DNA of 64,000 nt from Bactericera cockerelli (GCA_024516035.1 CM044958.1:9274225-9338224), one strand, 5' to 3'; counted from the first letter of the stretch, positions 22,801-33,675 are shown. The notes: generated by a model not told the origin, from the letters alone. A program made the numbers and translations.

Positions 22801-22954
22801 TTATTTTTATTAAGTTTTGGGGGTTACAAGTCCTAACTTTTGGATTTTCAAAAAATACATCAGGTACTAAGTTACAGTCGACAGTGTGGAAATAGTTTTC
22901 CGTTTCATTGCAAAAAGGTGAACAGGTTAGAATATTTAAGTTCGATGGATACAT
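19820..22954 (-). CDS. LINE ORF2: endonuclease and reverse transcriptase
   Basis: The protein of 1044 residues nicks target DNA and copies the element RNA. N-terminal APE-like endonuclease: NVQGL at 71-75, TESW with catalytic Glu98, GDFN at 210-213, and His286 in a YHPTLD motif, where most relatives have SDH. Reverse transcriptase: motif A around YTDVKAAFD (672-683), motif B SVPQGS (733-738) and the catalytic box YADD (764-767). All catalytic acids are present. The first ATG is 65 bases past the ORF1 stop, but the ORF2 frame is open back to 23062 and so overlaps the end of ORF1 by about 40 bases. Reinitiation or frameshifting could therefore supply it. No stop codon or frameshift is visible. 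Confidence 0.92.
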   Translation of the reverse strand: MYPSNLNILTCSPFCNETENYFHTVDCNLVPDVFFENPKVRTCNPQNLIKIKPVRTQSIFFRTELNFLYQNVQGLNTKTKEFFISLTSCVHDFILVTESWLSDSVLSSELIPCSYNVFRKDRDCDVARKSGGGGLLALVRPNMDVVRLNRYETSSSECESMLLKIKLKNKTFYLCLIYVIPPLKSETLSLFLKSLERCNGISNENLMIIGDFNISECLGSYFDFSLGNAATRSISPLLSFYNLRSCNNIQNTYGKTLDLVLYNFFKHSHISVSRTSNYLVNENSYHPTLDIKIKFHAKSKPSSSDLSLPNLSTKFNFRKANLPSLYTSISRLDWAPIFSMSDPNNALFFFYSKLYDLFEIDVPKVQIKLHKIIKVPTWWSLNSKQLYKKKKRLTRNKNLTPRHKKHFKTVNSKLKKQLHKDYNKHVDKISKSSKSDPQSFWKFANSKKSPHQQRCFKINDETTSDSLTIANNFAAHFQSVFISTSQDYSCNFSTSSLPNTSVSSSVLSPSTHNYSPPLTSRVASSFLQPFQFNQHDFAHAIKLLKTNKGPGTDKIPAFLIKDCAAYLSAPLLYIFNLSLTTCIFPDTLKETFITPVPKKSDPQIISNYRPIATLNALAKVFERLLFNKISTHTYANISIHQHGFTRCRSTSSNLSHFIHSVSSLLPTCHQVDVVYTDVKAAFDRVDHTILLQKLFHFGFPLCLVKLFASYLRQRKLRVRYMNVLSSPYYPSSSVPQGSLLGNIFFLVMMDGITDVIQHSSYLLYADDLKLFRPISSISDSFLLQFDLDQIQKWLSENSLSFCPEKCEVLSFTRRREVYPSSYTINNVLIKSITLKKDLGVFFSQDLSFNFHINTVVKSAFRTLGFITRTLQPTDDPDPFLLLFKSLVLSKLTYASVVWMPRSQEKVSSVESVQAAFCRRLFYKLNGFYPVYPEAISYRDLREHLCLPSIESKHKIILLTFLYKIINNMIDSMELTSGVCYRVPCMRTRDSNNSTFFAAPTLSQPLSPIIRAQTLFNEHHKTLDLSSNLNCFTKLIETLFLALDT

Positions 22955-23019
22955 ATAGTTTGAATGACTAGATAAAGTAATAGAATTTGATTGACTAGGA
23001 TAAATAAATTGATCAGATC

Positions 23020-24153
23020 TCAGGTTATATTGTTTTCCTTGTTTACTTGGAAATTTATAGTATTAATATTGGAATCTGTCGGTGTTATAGGTTTATTCTG
23101 ATTGGAAATACGATGCTGATATTCCTGATTTATTTTTTCGAGAGACGTTATTGCAGCTTGTTTCTTAGTAGCAGAACGAAGCTGCATGTTACACTTGCGG
23201 AGAGGAGTGTCAGTTCTACGTTTAGTGGGTACATTAGAAGAGGTATGACGTGATGGGGGAGAAGGCAGTTTCATAGGAGAAGTAATTGTAGTAGGGAGAG
23301 CTGTGGTATTGGGAATGTTGGGCTTAGATCTGGGTTCGATGTTCGAATTAACAAGTAGATAGTTAGTGCTCTCTCGCCCTGAGCTAGGTATAGGTAGCTT
23401 TGGGAACTGAGCTTCATCCGAGATATCAATAGAAATGTTTTTTGATACAAGTTGTGATAATAAAACAAGAATAGAATCAGTAAGAACTGCGGTACCTTTC
23501 TTATTAAAGTGAAGACCATGGTTAGTAAAATGAGATCTATGAAACTTTAAATTATTTTCAAGAAAATTAATTTTCAATTTGTTACAAATATACTTTAGAC
23601 CATCATTTGTATAGTAGATATTGTTGCACATGTAATTCAGACTATCAAATCTCAAGGGTATATTATTGATAATGATGTTGGTCTTATTAAGTAGAGGTTT
23701 GATTACCTTTTGAATAGAAAGATTGAAATATTTTGCTTGTGCAGAATTGCTTAAGGATGAGATGTCATTTGTGCCACCAATTATGATAATAATGTCGTTC
23801 ATAGTAAAATCACGACAAAGTTTAGGAATTGACTTTATGACATCAGTCATTGATGCACCTGGTTTTAAAGAAGAGAAAATAGTTACAGAGCTGGAGAGTT
23901 TATTTTTGAGATAGTCTCCAACATGTCTCCCCATGCTATCTGAAAAAATAAAAATTCTTTTAAGAAGACACAATTGTTTAATTGCAGACTGAGATATGCG
24001 TTCTTGAGTTTTCACTGAACCTAATGAAGCCTGAGGAGTCCTTTGCGTTATTGTTCCATCTAACCGAGGTAGGGTTTGAACATCAAACTGTGTACACTGA
24101 ACGTAGGTAGGACGATACGGCGTACAGGTTAGGCAATTACGGAGAACAGCCAT
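23020..24153 (-). CDS. LINE ORF1: SGNH-esterase-like protein
   Basis: The protein of 377 residues precedes ORF2 in another frame. Residues 67-220 look like an SGNH hydrolase: FSDSMGRH (block I, Ser73), IIIGGTND (126-130, the G-x-N-D block with Asn129) and HGLHFNKKG (212-220, the C-terminal block with His215). In many family members the last block has Asp three residues before the His. Here that position is His212, so catalysis is uncertain. The tail (about 250-377) is Pro/Ser/Thr- and Lys-rich and probably binds RNA. Esterase-type ORF1 proteins are known in CR1-like LINEs, where they may bind membranes or lipids. Confidence 0.85.
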   Translation of the reverse strand: MAVLRNCLTCTPYRPTYVQCTQFDVQTLPRLDGTITQRTPQASLGSVKTQERISQSAIKQLCLLKRIFIFSDSMGRHVGDYLKNKLSSSVTIFSSLKPGASMTDVIKSIPKLCRDFTMNDIIIIIGGTNDISSLSNSAQAKYFNLSIQKVIKPLLNKTNIIINNIPLRFDSLNYMCNNIYYTNDGLKYICNKLKINFLENNLKFHRSHFTNHGLHFNKKGTAVLTDSILVLLSQLVSKNISIDISDEAQFPKLPIPSSGRESTNYLLVNSNIEPRSKPNIPNTTALPTTITSPMKLPSPPSRHTSSNVPTKRRTDTPLRKCNMQLRSATKKQAAITSLEKINQEYQHRISNQNKPITPTDSNINTINFQVNKENNIT

Positions 24154-24260
24154 GCTATGATTCGCATATGGTGCCTCGCTACCTGGGTGGGGGCGGGGGA
24201 TTTAATGGCTAATTAGGAAGCCCCTGGTTACTCTCATTTGGACCAGGGCTGGCAAACTTT

Positions 24261-24577
24261 ATTATAAAGGATTCGTAGTGGCAGAGCGAGTTAGCGCGCT
24301 AGGCATTGCACACATGGTGACCTGGTTTCGATTCCCAGCGGGGGAGGATTTTTTCTGCTCTGTACTTGGATGTTCGGGGTCCACTCATACCTCGTGAGGA
24401 AAAATGAGTAGCTGCTTTAATGTGAAGCAGCGACCAGTGGCAGAATCTTAGGCAAAAAAATAATACAAGATATTGTAAATTAAAGTGGTAAAGTCCTATG
24501 ATTCTTCTTACCCACTAAAATTGTGACATAATAACACAAAGAAAAAGCATTATTATTATTATTATTATAAAGGATTC
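24261..24577 (+). mobile_element. SINE family A, full-length, with target duplication
   Basis: The SINE body is 24275-24563. The 14-bp direct repeat ATTATAAAGGATTC flanks it at 24261-24274 and 24564-24577. The head has an A-box-like TGGCAGAGCGAG (24279-24290) and a B-box-like GGTTTCGATTCC with one extra T, the internal polymerase III promoter of a tRNA-derived SINE. The end is an ATT-repeat tail. It sits directly upstream of the CR1-like LINE. Clean duplications suggest recent insertion. Related copies are at 9758, 16379 and 51915. Confidence 0.88.
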
Positions 24578-24610
24578 TGTGTATTATGGTGTACTTATCA
24601 ACATATACAT

Positions 24611-24714
24611 CTTATTTTTTGATGATTTCTGTTTTCAGTAATTTTTGGTTTTTCTGTATCTCTTGGTATGGGTATATCTTCTTTTTATACATCTTATTTT
24701 TTGACGATTTCTGT
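24611..24714. repeat. Short 82-bp-period duplication
   Basis: CTTATTTTTTGATGATTTC at 24611 recurs with one change at 24693. Confidence 0.6.
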
Positions 24715-24800
24715 AACCTGGAGGTCGGTGGTTCAAGTCTTGGTTTCAGCGTAGATTTAGTAAAGCGAGTTTGAATAGTTGTAACACAAATATGATAACT
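24713..24800 (+). repeat. SINE family C copy
   Basis: It reads GTAACCTGGAGGTCGGTGG then TTCAAGTC, with the downstream GTAGATTTAGTAAAGCGAG block shared with 33772-33925. Confidence 0.65.
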
Positions 24801-25477
24801 TATATCTTCTTTTTTTACATTACATTTTAGGTAAGTGATACATTAGTATTGCTGCTATTAATTTTTTCGTTTAAAGTCACTGTGTGGGTTTAAATTTGTT
24901 TTATCTTCAGTTTTCAATCGTGTTTTGAGACAGTTTTCTAAATAGGAGTTTAATTCCACATAATCCTCATGGGTAATTTCGGAAAAGGTTCAGGCCTCAT
25001 TAAACCCTTGCAATTTATGTTTTTGATAAGGGACTCAAAAACCTGTGTTTAATTTTTATTCTCAAAATTTTAACGTAGTATTTTCTTTATATAGTAAATT
25101 AGAATCCTAGATTAAATTTTAGATACATATATCTCATTCAATCGCACTCCATTTTCTAATACCCTTTGTATAATAACAACATTTCCATCGGATCAAGAAA
25201 AGTTTTTATTTCATACTTCAGACATTACCATCCCTGAGCCAACAAAGTATAGCACAGAGGCAAGTGGTCTATTTGTCTGTCCTGTGTCCAAAGTACTACA
25301 TTCTAATTATGAGGGCTGTCCAATGTAATACGAGCCGAGAACTGCTGGCCCCTTGGTAGCCACTAGCAACGCAATATCTTTTGAAAGTAGATCTGCAGTG
25401 GAAATTCACGATTCTCCCATTTCATAGACTGTTGTGATGAGTAAAGTAAGATGAGGAGGTCATGGAGGTTTAAAAAA
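24801..25477. other. No gene or repeat recognised
   Basis: This is AT-rich DNA without supported frames. Confidence 0.5.
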
Positions 25478-25806
25478 GAGAGAGAGAGTAGAAAAAGAAG
25501 AGAGAGAGACGAAAGAGGAGAGAGAGAGAGACGAGAGAGGAGAGAGAGAGAGACGAGAGAGGAGAGAGAGAGAGAGAGAGAGGCGAGAGAGTAGAAAAGG
25601 AAGAGAGAGAGAAAAAAAAAGAGGTGAGGGAGGAGGGTGTACAAGAGGGGGAGTGAGATAAAAAGAGAGAGAGAGCAAGAGAGAGAGAGAGAGAAAAAAA
25701 GAAAGAGAGAGAAAGGAGGGAATAGAAAAAGAAGAGAGAGAGAGAAAGAAAGAAAGAAAAAGAAAGAGAGAGAAAGGAGGGAATAGAAAAGGAAGAGAGA
25801 GAGAGG
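25478..25806. repeat. (GA)n compound microsatellite, about 330 bp
   Basis: GAGA runs are interrupted by GAAAGAAA and GGAGGG blocks. A segment of about 85 bp is duplicated (GAAAGGAGGGAATAGAAAAA occurs twice). The Ser/Leu frames on the minus strand are spurious. Confidence 0.92.
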
Positions 25807-26279
25807 CAGGTTCTAGCCTGGGCCTTCCCGACAATTAGAACGAGCTGCGAAAAGAGAATTAAATTTCCGCCGTGTTGTGTGTAAACAGGAGTAGAGTAGA
25901 TATAGCATTAATTTACGGTTATTCTTATTTTAACGGCCTAAATTAAAAGTACCCTCCCCCCCCCCACCCTCCTCTTCCTGCCTCTTTCTCTTTTTTCATC
26001 TTGGTGGAAAAATAACACTTAAAAATCTAATCAGGACGCAGTGTCGTTAAGGATAATGGAGAGAGATAAGGCGAAGAGGAGAGGAGGAGAGAGAACGATA
26101 GAGATTTAAGGAATGGGTAGAAGAGCAGGGGAAGATTGAAGATTTAAGGGGGTATAGCGGGGAGAGGTAGTTCCTCGGAACCTGAGTATTGGTGGACTTG
26201 GATTTCTGGTATCAATTGGTACTGAAAGTACCGTAGAATTTTCAAAATTCTAATTTCTTTTTAGGTTGCACTCGCTTTA

Positions 26280-26316
<37 letters not shown>

Positions 26317-27204
26317 GTATATATCTCTTTCTCTCTTTCATCTCTCACACACACAAAAAATATCATAAGAAAAGAACTACCAAATTATCTCTCTACCCCT
26401 CAGAATGAATAATGGATCCTGTATTCCTTGGTTCTCAACAGAACACCTTGCTTCACTTAATAGTTCCTGTTTTGACATACCTGAGGGTTTATCCCCTCTC
26501 AATCTCAAGTCAAGGGTCGAACCCTCATCCAGACAGACCTAGGATATCAAACTACAACCATTTCACTCTCTTCCTCACTGTGTGTCTGTTACAGTTTACG
26601 ATGTGTGAAAAAATTATGTTTTGGGGTTACCATTGAATTGGGTTTTACTAAGGTCATAAATCAAGACGGCGTATTTGATGGAAATTTTACCTTCATTTGC
26701 AGGAAATTTCAACCTCCAATTACTGGAAATTTACCTCCATTTGCTGGAAATTTTAACCTCCAATTGATGGAAACATACTTACCATCTGGCCATTTTAACC
26801 TTACTGGGGCTTTACAGGGAATATAGTCAGCATCACGAGGGTTTGAATTTCAATGGTCTCCCATCCAAGTTCTAACCTCGTTGGACGTTTCTTATCTTGA
26901 GTGACAGAAGGAAAACCATTGTATTCAACGTGGAATCGACGTCGACGGATGTGTCAAAACTCAAAATGCAAAATTTGTTCCATGAAAACATGTTCTTTTT
27001 TTCAAGAAAATGTTGTTTTCAGTTTGTTTTCTAGCCATGAAACATCAGTGACTTTAGACGCTTGTGGTCAGTGTCGTAGCTTGCCCATCCCGAAATATGC
27101 CCCCTCTCTGATGAGCAAGAAATGACACAATACTTCCCATTTAGGTGCTGCGTCAACACGAACGTACCGTTATCCCCCATAAGCAACTGTAACCACATTT
27201 GAGT
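25807..27204. other. No gene; CT/CA microsatellite and short repeats
   Basis: A C-run lies at 25956-25967 and (CT)n followed by CACACA at 26279-26356. Three imperfect units of a TTTACCTCCATTTGCTGGAA-like word lie at 26680-26790. Bases 27080-27140 contain words related to the 130-bp repeat family. Confidence 0.5.
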
Positions 27205-27300
27205 ACAATTTTTTGTCGGCTCTAAGGATCGAACCCAGGACCAGGACCTTTTGAATTACAACGAGCATCCTACCACTGAGTTGTCAGTGCGTTCCATTAA
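27205..27300 (-). repeat. tRNA-like repeat family D, copy 2
   Basis: It contains GTCGGCTCTAAGGATCGAACC and ends CACTGAGTTGTCAGTGCG, with the same order as 9912-9992. The preceding 27165-27200 (CCCATAAGCAACTGTAACC) resembles 5140-5170 as well. Confidence 0.5.
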
Positions 27301-27419
27301 GACTTCATATACACTCCAGTTGGTAGATCAAGTGAAATGCCTTATTTCAGCTAGATAAAAGGGGAAAACAGGTAACAAATTTTTTCTTCACAACACATAA
27401 AACACTTCCCAAAGGGGGT

Positions 27420-27740
27420 GAAATGTTAGTACGCCTCCTCGTGGTTCCACCTGGGCAACGCATTTACATGCGGCTAAAGTACTGACAATTTTGACGATCA
27501 GACAATCACTGCCAACAGATTTCCTGATCATGTTTATTAGTTACTACATAAATATGTCTTCTCGCTTTGAGATGTGTAATACAGCCATACGATAAATAAA
27601 AAATAAAACTTCCCAAAGGACATCTTCCCGAGGCAGTGTGCACAGCACTGAGGCAACGCCATGCGCCACCTCGTTGAATTGGTTCAGATGGGTAAATAAT
27701 CACATGCATGAGACTGAACATCACCGTCATCTACATGTAA
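27420..27740 (-). repeat. Dispersed repeat of unknown class
   Basis: Bases 27485-27600 align in opposite orientation with 19060-19165. The minus-strand open frame here (27506-27730) has no recognisable domain. It is probably part of a larger mobile element whose other parts are not in the window. Confidence 0.45.
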
Positions 27741-27952
27741 ATAGCTCGGCTTCTATTTCACTACTGCCAGGATGAACAGTTAAATACCAAAGCTTGCGCT
27801 CGGGTGAGTGAATTATTTGACGTTAATGACCAACAAAATAATGCGAAAGGAAATATTAAAATAAATTAAACCTCTACTCTCTGCCCGGTGCTAAATTACT
27901 GTAGTTAGTTCTAATGTTATTGTTTAACGCTAATATTGTAGGTATGTATGCG

Positions 27953-28312
27953 AAATCCTGCTTTAGGTATCTCTGTACATGCTAAATCCTGCTATAGGTA
28001 ATAAGTGTTCTTGATAGCTATATCTCCTGTCAAGTGAACTTGTATGCTATACAATATATTCATTCTGCTTGCTTTATACATATATTTAAACCTAAATCTG
28101 CTCACCATATTTATTTAAAAATAATGTCCTGCCTTAGGTGAACATAATAAATAGGTCCTGTTTCAATAGTACCCACCTATTTTCCAAATACAGGCATTAG
28201 CATCTGTAAACAAAGTCCTGCCATAAAGAATTCATTGTAAAGTCCTCTGTAACATGTTCCTTTAACTACAAAGTATATATAATTCTGTACTTATGTAATA
28301 GGTCCTGCTACT
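27953..28312. repeat. Degenerate short-unit repeat (TCCTGCTTTAGGTA-like)
   Basis: Variants of TCCTGCTATAGGT occur at about 27955, 27985, 28125, 28156, 28216 and 28302 with irregular spacing, leading straight into the 59-bp array. Confidence 0.5.
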
Positions 28313-28314
28313 TT

Positions 28315-28585
28315 GAATGCACCAGGTACATTCAATTCCAAAGAGGAAACTGCATCTCTATATGCTAATGAGTGAATGCACCAGGTACATTCAATTCCAA
28401 AGAGGAAACTGCATCTCTATATGCTAATGAGTGAATGCACCAGGTACATTCAATTCCAAAGAGGAAACTGCATCTCTACTAATGAGTGAATGCACCAGGT
28501 ACATTCAATTCCAAAAAGGAAACTGCATCTCTGTGCTAATGAGTCAATGCACCACGATTCAATTGCAAAGAGGAAACGCATTATG
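28315..28585. repeat. 59-bp tandem repeat, about 4.5 copies
   Basis: Units begin GAATGCACCAGGTACATTCA at 28315, 28374, 28433 and 28488, and a mutated one at about 28545. The spacing is 59, 59, 55 and 57. The first three copies are practically identical and later ones decay. Confidence 0.9.
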
Positions 28586-29312
28586 CAATTCTGGCCGAGG
28601 ATTTCAAATCGGTTCTGTCTCTGGATGAGGAGCTGGTTCTGGTCAGCAGCACAGAGTAAATAGATTCTCAGATCTAGATCACAAGTCCTGAGCTTGCACT
28701 CAGGAGATCAGGCTTCCGTGTGTTCTCAATGTGAGTTCTTCTTCTGTGTAAGTTTAGGGTGTCTCACTTGTTCAAGTAATGTTTAACAGTCCCACAGCGG
28801 TGTGGTTTAGCATTGATGAGGAGCCTAAATCCCTCAGTCAGGGTAGGCAGTCATGGATGATTTTGGCATGAGCGATCTTTCCGATGAATCTTATGGATTT
28901 ACTATGAATTGAATGTCGAAGTTGTCAGGGCGCTAGTCTGGTTATTTGTTCTTGACTTAACCTGGGGATCAGTTTGTTCAGATCCCAGCTAATGCAAGAA
29001 TTTGTCTTAAATATGTATTTGAGAGTTTGACCTCATAACTCATACATATAAGATTGGCACTTTACAACTGCTGGAATATTATGATAATTCAAAATTTCAT
29101 ACTTGATGGGACTTTTTTCTGAAAGAGTTGTAAAAAAAAGCTATACCTACTATTTTTTTTCTTTATTTAACTAAGAGGGTTTTTTTTTATTATCAACACC
29201 AACGAGTCCATGTCACCAACACCACCCTGTATGTTGCGTGATGTTCCGCTAGGTGAGTACTAAATATCTCAGCACATTAGTGAACTTCTCAACCTATGCA
29301 TCCGACTACCAA
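28586..29312. other. No gene or repeat recognised
   Basis: No supported frame or motif was seen. Confidence 0.5.
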
Positions 29313-29690
29313 GACCAAAACCTTATTTTTTAGGGATTATGAATCCAATGCGGCTCTTCGAAAACCAGAATGAAGCATACAACGTAATTGAAAGAAAGCA
29401 ATTTGACCTAAGATTCGGGATCAGTAACCCATAACTTTACATAGTAAGATATCAGAGGCATAATACGGGATGACCATTATACAACATAGACCACTGCTAC
29501 GACCAAAACCTTATTTTTTAGGGATTGTGAATCCAATGCGGCTCTTCGAAAACCAGAATGAAGCATACAACGTAATTGAAAGAAAGCAATTTGACCTAAG
29601 ATTCGGGATCAGTTACCCATAACCATACTCGTACATAGTAATATATCAGAGACATAATACGGGATGACCATTATACAACATAGACCAAAG
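29313..29690. repeat. 188-bp tandem duplication
   Basis: GACCAAAACCTTATTTTTTA begins at 29313 and again at 29501. Both copies end ATACAACATAGACCA and are almost identical. The unit's end (GGCATAATACGGGATG) resembles the 130-bp repeat family. Confidence 0.9.
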
Positions 29691-29858
<168 letters not shown>

Positions 29859-32385
29859 ATACAGGAAAAACCGGGCTCCCTGCTTGTTAGTGAAAACATG
29901 AAACAAAATTTATCTGTCAGTTTTACTGTGAAAATTGCTGCCCCGACATGAGCTCTCCGAGTTATGTTTGAGCTTTCCGCTCTAAGTTATGGCGAACGGA
30001 ACCTTGTTAGGGATAACTCATTTTCCGAGCGGTGTTGTCAGATGGTCCGGGACCCGCGGTGTTGTCAGATGCTCCCGGGAGTCTCGAGGCTAGTCTATGG
30101 ACGAAGTCAAATTATTCGAATTGTGCTGTAACTTGATGTTTTTTCACTTTTTTTAACAACTCATAACTCACTTTAATTTTTAGTCTGAGTCTTTTTGTTT
30201 GTTGAAGATATTGCTAAAATAGTACCATGGGATTGACTGTCTGGATACAATAAATTATTAACGAATATTGTGTCTGTTTTTTTTGTGTTCTGTTATTAAA
30301 TTTAATACTGTATTAAAAAAAAGAAGCTCATTCCATTTTTCTCTTTCTGTTAAAAACTCCCCGTCTCTAATATTTTGTCACTGACTGGCAACGCTGTAAC
30401 AATCTATCTCTTGTCCTATGTTCCAGGTACGTACATAACATACATGCTCATGTTGAGTGAGCTTTATGAGCGGCGCAACTGTTTCTGACAAAAATTAATG
30501 GTGAGTGTGTTAGAAATTGAATTTTTTACCTTCTACCATTAAGCTTTCCAATCTAGGACTTTAATCTTTTGACTTGTACCGTCGCGACCGCACGTTTTAA
30601 AAATATTGTACAGTTAAAAATATGGGACAAATTTATTGTTAACCTAGAGTCATTGAACTTTGTAGGTCATTTAGACTCGAAAGCGCCTTAATGGAATTAA
30701 AAAGAAAGGACAGCCTAAAGAATTTCCTCAGCTTTCTGAGGCCCATCAGAATTTGGTCTGAATAATTTCCTCCGAGCTGGAATTGAAGCTGTATAATATT
30801 TACAACAGGGGTGGGTCGCGTGTATCTTTGCAACAAAATAAATTACAGGGAGATGAATTTCAATAATAAGAGAAAACAAATAAGCAATAAGGAAACACGA
30901 TATGGAAAACGAAAACATAATAAATGATAACAAGAAGACGAGATGAGAAATAGAATAACAAAATAAATAATAAGAAAACAAACCCCCATTCCCAGTCGAT
31001 TTAGGAAAGCCCAAAAGTTGATTGATCCACTCGCATTACCCGTGTTGAACTCGACAAAACAAATTCTATCACTATCAACCCTAACCCCATGTATGTATGT
31101 CGGTGAAAACTCATCGTACGCAAAGCAGGCAGAAATATGAATGCGTTCCTTTTATTCGTGTGATGTATCGACACATATTTATTTCAATTCACACGCCCTC
31201 AGGAAACATCCCGGCAGCCGTTTTCATTTTTTTAAGGATTTCCACCTTTTTTTTCGTTTGGAAAAAATGTTTTCTTTGTAGGCACAGTCATTTATTTCAC
31301 CCCCTGCCCTTTTTTTACGAGGCGGTGGTGGTTTCTTATCGAATTTCCCTGTCTCTGTCTAACTCCGCGGCTTTCACTTTTCTTCCTCCCTCTCTTTTCT
31401 CTTCTTTTGTCGAGTCCCCGCCCCCTTCTCCTTCCACTTCCCTGCCCTGTGCCTACCATTGTTCCCTCCCCTCCTTTCTCCTCCCCTCGTCCTCTTCCCC
31501 CACTCTCAGTATCTGTTCGAAAAGGAAGAAGATAGATTGACGGGTTTTTGTTCTCATTTTGGTTCTATTCATTCCCGAGCATTTTGTTCGCCGGGTTTTT
31601 GCATTATTGATAACGCAATATACTGGGGAGGGGGAGAAGGAGAGAGGACTGAAGGAGGAGGAGGAGCAGGGTTGAGGACTGGAGGAGGAGGAGGAGGGGG
31701 GAGGACTAAAGGAGAAGAAGGTGGGAGGAGTGGAGGAGAAGGAGGAGGGAGGAGTGTAAGAGGTACAGCGTGTTCTTTCTCTGTGTGTTTACATAAATAA
31801 TGTGTTAGAAATTTTTAGAATATACATTATACATGTATGCGTGTGTAGAATATACACTTATATAGAATAAGAGTTTACACTTACACGTGTTTAGAATATA
31901 TGTATACAATTATACATACATTTTTGTAATGTGTTTCAATACACATATGCCGTGTGTACACAACTTAATTATATTATTATGTAAAATTTGTACATGTACT
32001 GTACATACGTTTACCAGTGTGTGTGTGTGTCTGTATAATATATGTATGTATTTACTTGTATGAGTGACACTGCTGAAGAAAGGGATGAAAAGTTTGTTTA
32101 AAACACATTTGGTGAGGGTTTGCTGAATTTTTTTCAGATAGTTGAATGCGTATTTGAAATTGAACAACAGAAACTGAAAAGACACTGAAATTTAGTGATG
32201 GCCTCTGAGAATCAATGATATTCACTAAAATTCTGCAATAGCAAGGAAAAGCCACCATGTATGTATATTATTGTATAATTGTATATACATACATGGCGTA
32301 TATACATTATTGTATATGGAACTAGCTAGGGCCCATAACCTCCAGAAAATAGTTTTTCCATGAATTTATTAATCTTTGAATTTCT
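29859..32385. other. No gene recognised
   Basis: A short duplicated word (GCGGTGTTGTCAGATG) occurs at 30031 and 30056. Bases 31360-31510 are pyrimidine-rich. Bases 31800-32060 are rich in TATACATGTA words. Open frames are composition artefacts. Confidence 0.5.
31621..31765 (+). repeat. G-rich (GGA)n tract
   Basis: This is a purine-only run with many GGAGG and GGGGG blocks, able in principle to form G-quadruplexes on the plus strand. Confidence 0.7.
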
Positions 32386-32640
32386 CCCCTGCAGGCCTAC
32401 CACCCATTATAAAATTCCATGATAGCTGGGTAAATTGACCACTGAAATGCTTTGTAGCATTTGTTATTTAATGATAGGTAGCCACTGAAATTCAAAGATT
32501 GTTATACATATACATTTAAATCAATGAAAGTGAGTGGAAGATTTTTTGATCGCCACTATAATTCAATGATGGCAACTGAAAGGCCACTGTCTATTCTCCC
32601 CTGCAGGCCTACCACCCATCAAAACCCCAAGACTTTAATT
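32386..32640. repeat. Imperfect duplication, about 212-bp spacing
   Basis: CTCCCCTGCAGGCCTACCAC occurs at about 32386 and 32598, followed by CCAT in both. Confidence 0.55.
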
Positions 32641-32929
32641 ATGTTTACTCGTGTTCAGTTGGTACTACGGTGATACATCTCCTTTGAGCAGTAACATTTC
32701 CCAACCGTCAGCCATCTTGTGTCATTCGTTCCCGAGATATCAGCGCGCTGATAGCTTGAACCCGGTCATTACGATATTTATCATCCCAGGAACATCTAAT
32801 TGCTTGATGGCCTATATCGAGTGGGTGGGGCAGATGTATATCTCCAGAACATCAGCACAGCCTGTAGGTACACAAGCAATACTTTGCAAGTAGTATGTGT
32901 ATAGCTATGTAACGACTGGACAGGTTGTG

Positions 32930-33345
32930 TATACTCGTATATCTCTGTAACAGGCTGTTTACATGTATCTTTCTAACAACTAGACAGATAAGACAGATTA
33001 TTCTTCTGTGGATAAGAAAGGTTTATCTGTAGCTTATAATTTCTCAAATATCTATAGCACATTGGTAGATCTGATGGTGAATACCTCTATAACAGTGGGA
33101 CAACACATATACCTCTGTAACATAAAGATAAATTGTGTATTTCTATGTACAGTAGGAAAGGTTGAACTTATACCTCTGAAACAGAAAGATAAATTGATGT
33201 ATCTCTATAATAGAGACAAGTTGTACAAATGTACATACATAATGTATCTGTATCTGTTATACAAAGATGGATCGTATGGTACTTACCTCTACATATAGCA
33301 GAAGAAAAAGTTTTACCTATGCCTCTGAAACAGAGGGAAACAGGC
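32930..33345. repeat. Degenerate minisatellite (ATCTCTGTAACAG-like)
   Basis: Variants of TATACCTCTGTAACAGAAAG recur irregularly about eight times. Confidence 0.5.
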
Positions 33346-33573
33346 TTCAAAGAAACCTGGTTGCTCGCAATTCAACCTGACGAGAGTATTATCTGGATGA
33401 ACAATTAATAAATGACATGGATACCAGGATAATTATTATTATTATTATTATTATTTAGTATATCTACGGGATCCAACCCATTTTACAACAATTAGCCCTA
33501 CAAAAGAAAATTATTAATATTGGATTTTAATATCTCTTTAGAACATAATATAATGGTGATAATTGTCCTCGGT

Positions 33574-33675
33574 AGCTGGATCGATCAGACGGTGGACTCG
33601 TAACCTGGAGGTCGGGGGTTCAAATCGAAGAACAGCAAACATATAATAAGGCGAGTTTGTGTAATTGTGATGATG
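33574..33675 (+). repeat. SINE family C copy
   Basis: Read forward: GGATCGATCAGACGGTGGAC, CTCGTAACCTGGAGGTCGGG, then B box GGTTCAAATC, ending with the GGCGAGTTTGTGTAATTGTGA block. Confidence 0.7.

Larger units (their letters stand above)
19717..24250 (-). mobile_element. Near-complete CR1-type LINE
   Basis: This is a two-ORF non-LTR retrotransposon on the minus strand. ORF1 (SGNH esterase) is at 23020-24153, ORF2 (endonuclease plus reverse transcriptase) at 19820-22954, followed by a short 3' UTR of about 75 bases and a tail of about six TTTGA repeats (19717-19745). An esterase in ORF1, an APE-type endonuclease and a short-repeat tail instead of poly-A are the known combination of the CR1/L2 group. 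Both frames are uninterrupted, so this is a young copy. The exact 5' end is uncertain; I place it just before the SINE target site at 24261. No convincing target duplication was found. Confidence 0.85.

Noticed and set aside
24275..24345. Possible tRNA gene from A- and B-box matches
   Set aside because: It has no cloverleaf acceptor stem, the B box has an extra base, and target duplications and relatives show that it is a SINE.
27098..27125. CTGATGAG followed by GAAA, resembling a hammerhead core
   Set aside because: Only four bases lie between the two boxes, so no stem II can form; no stem I or III partner was found.
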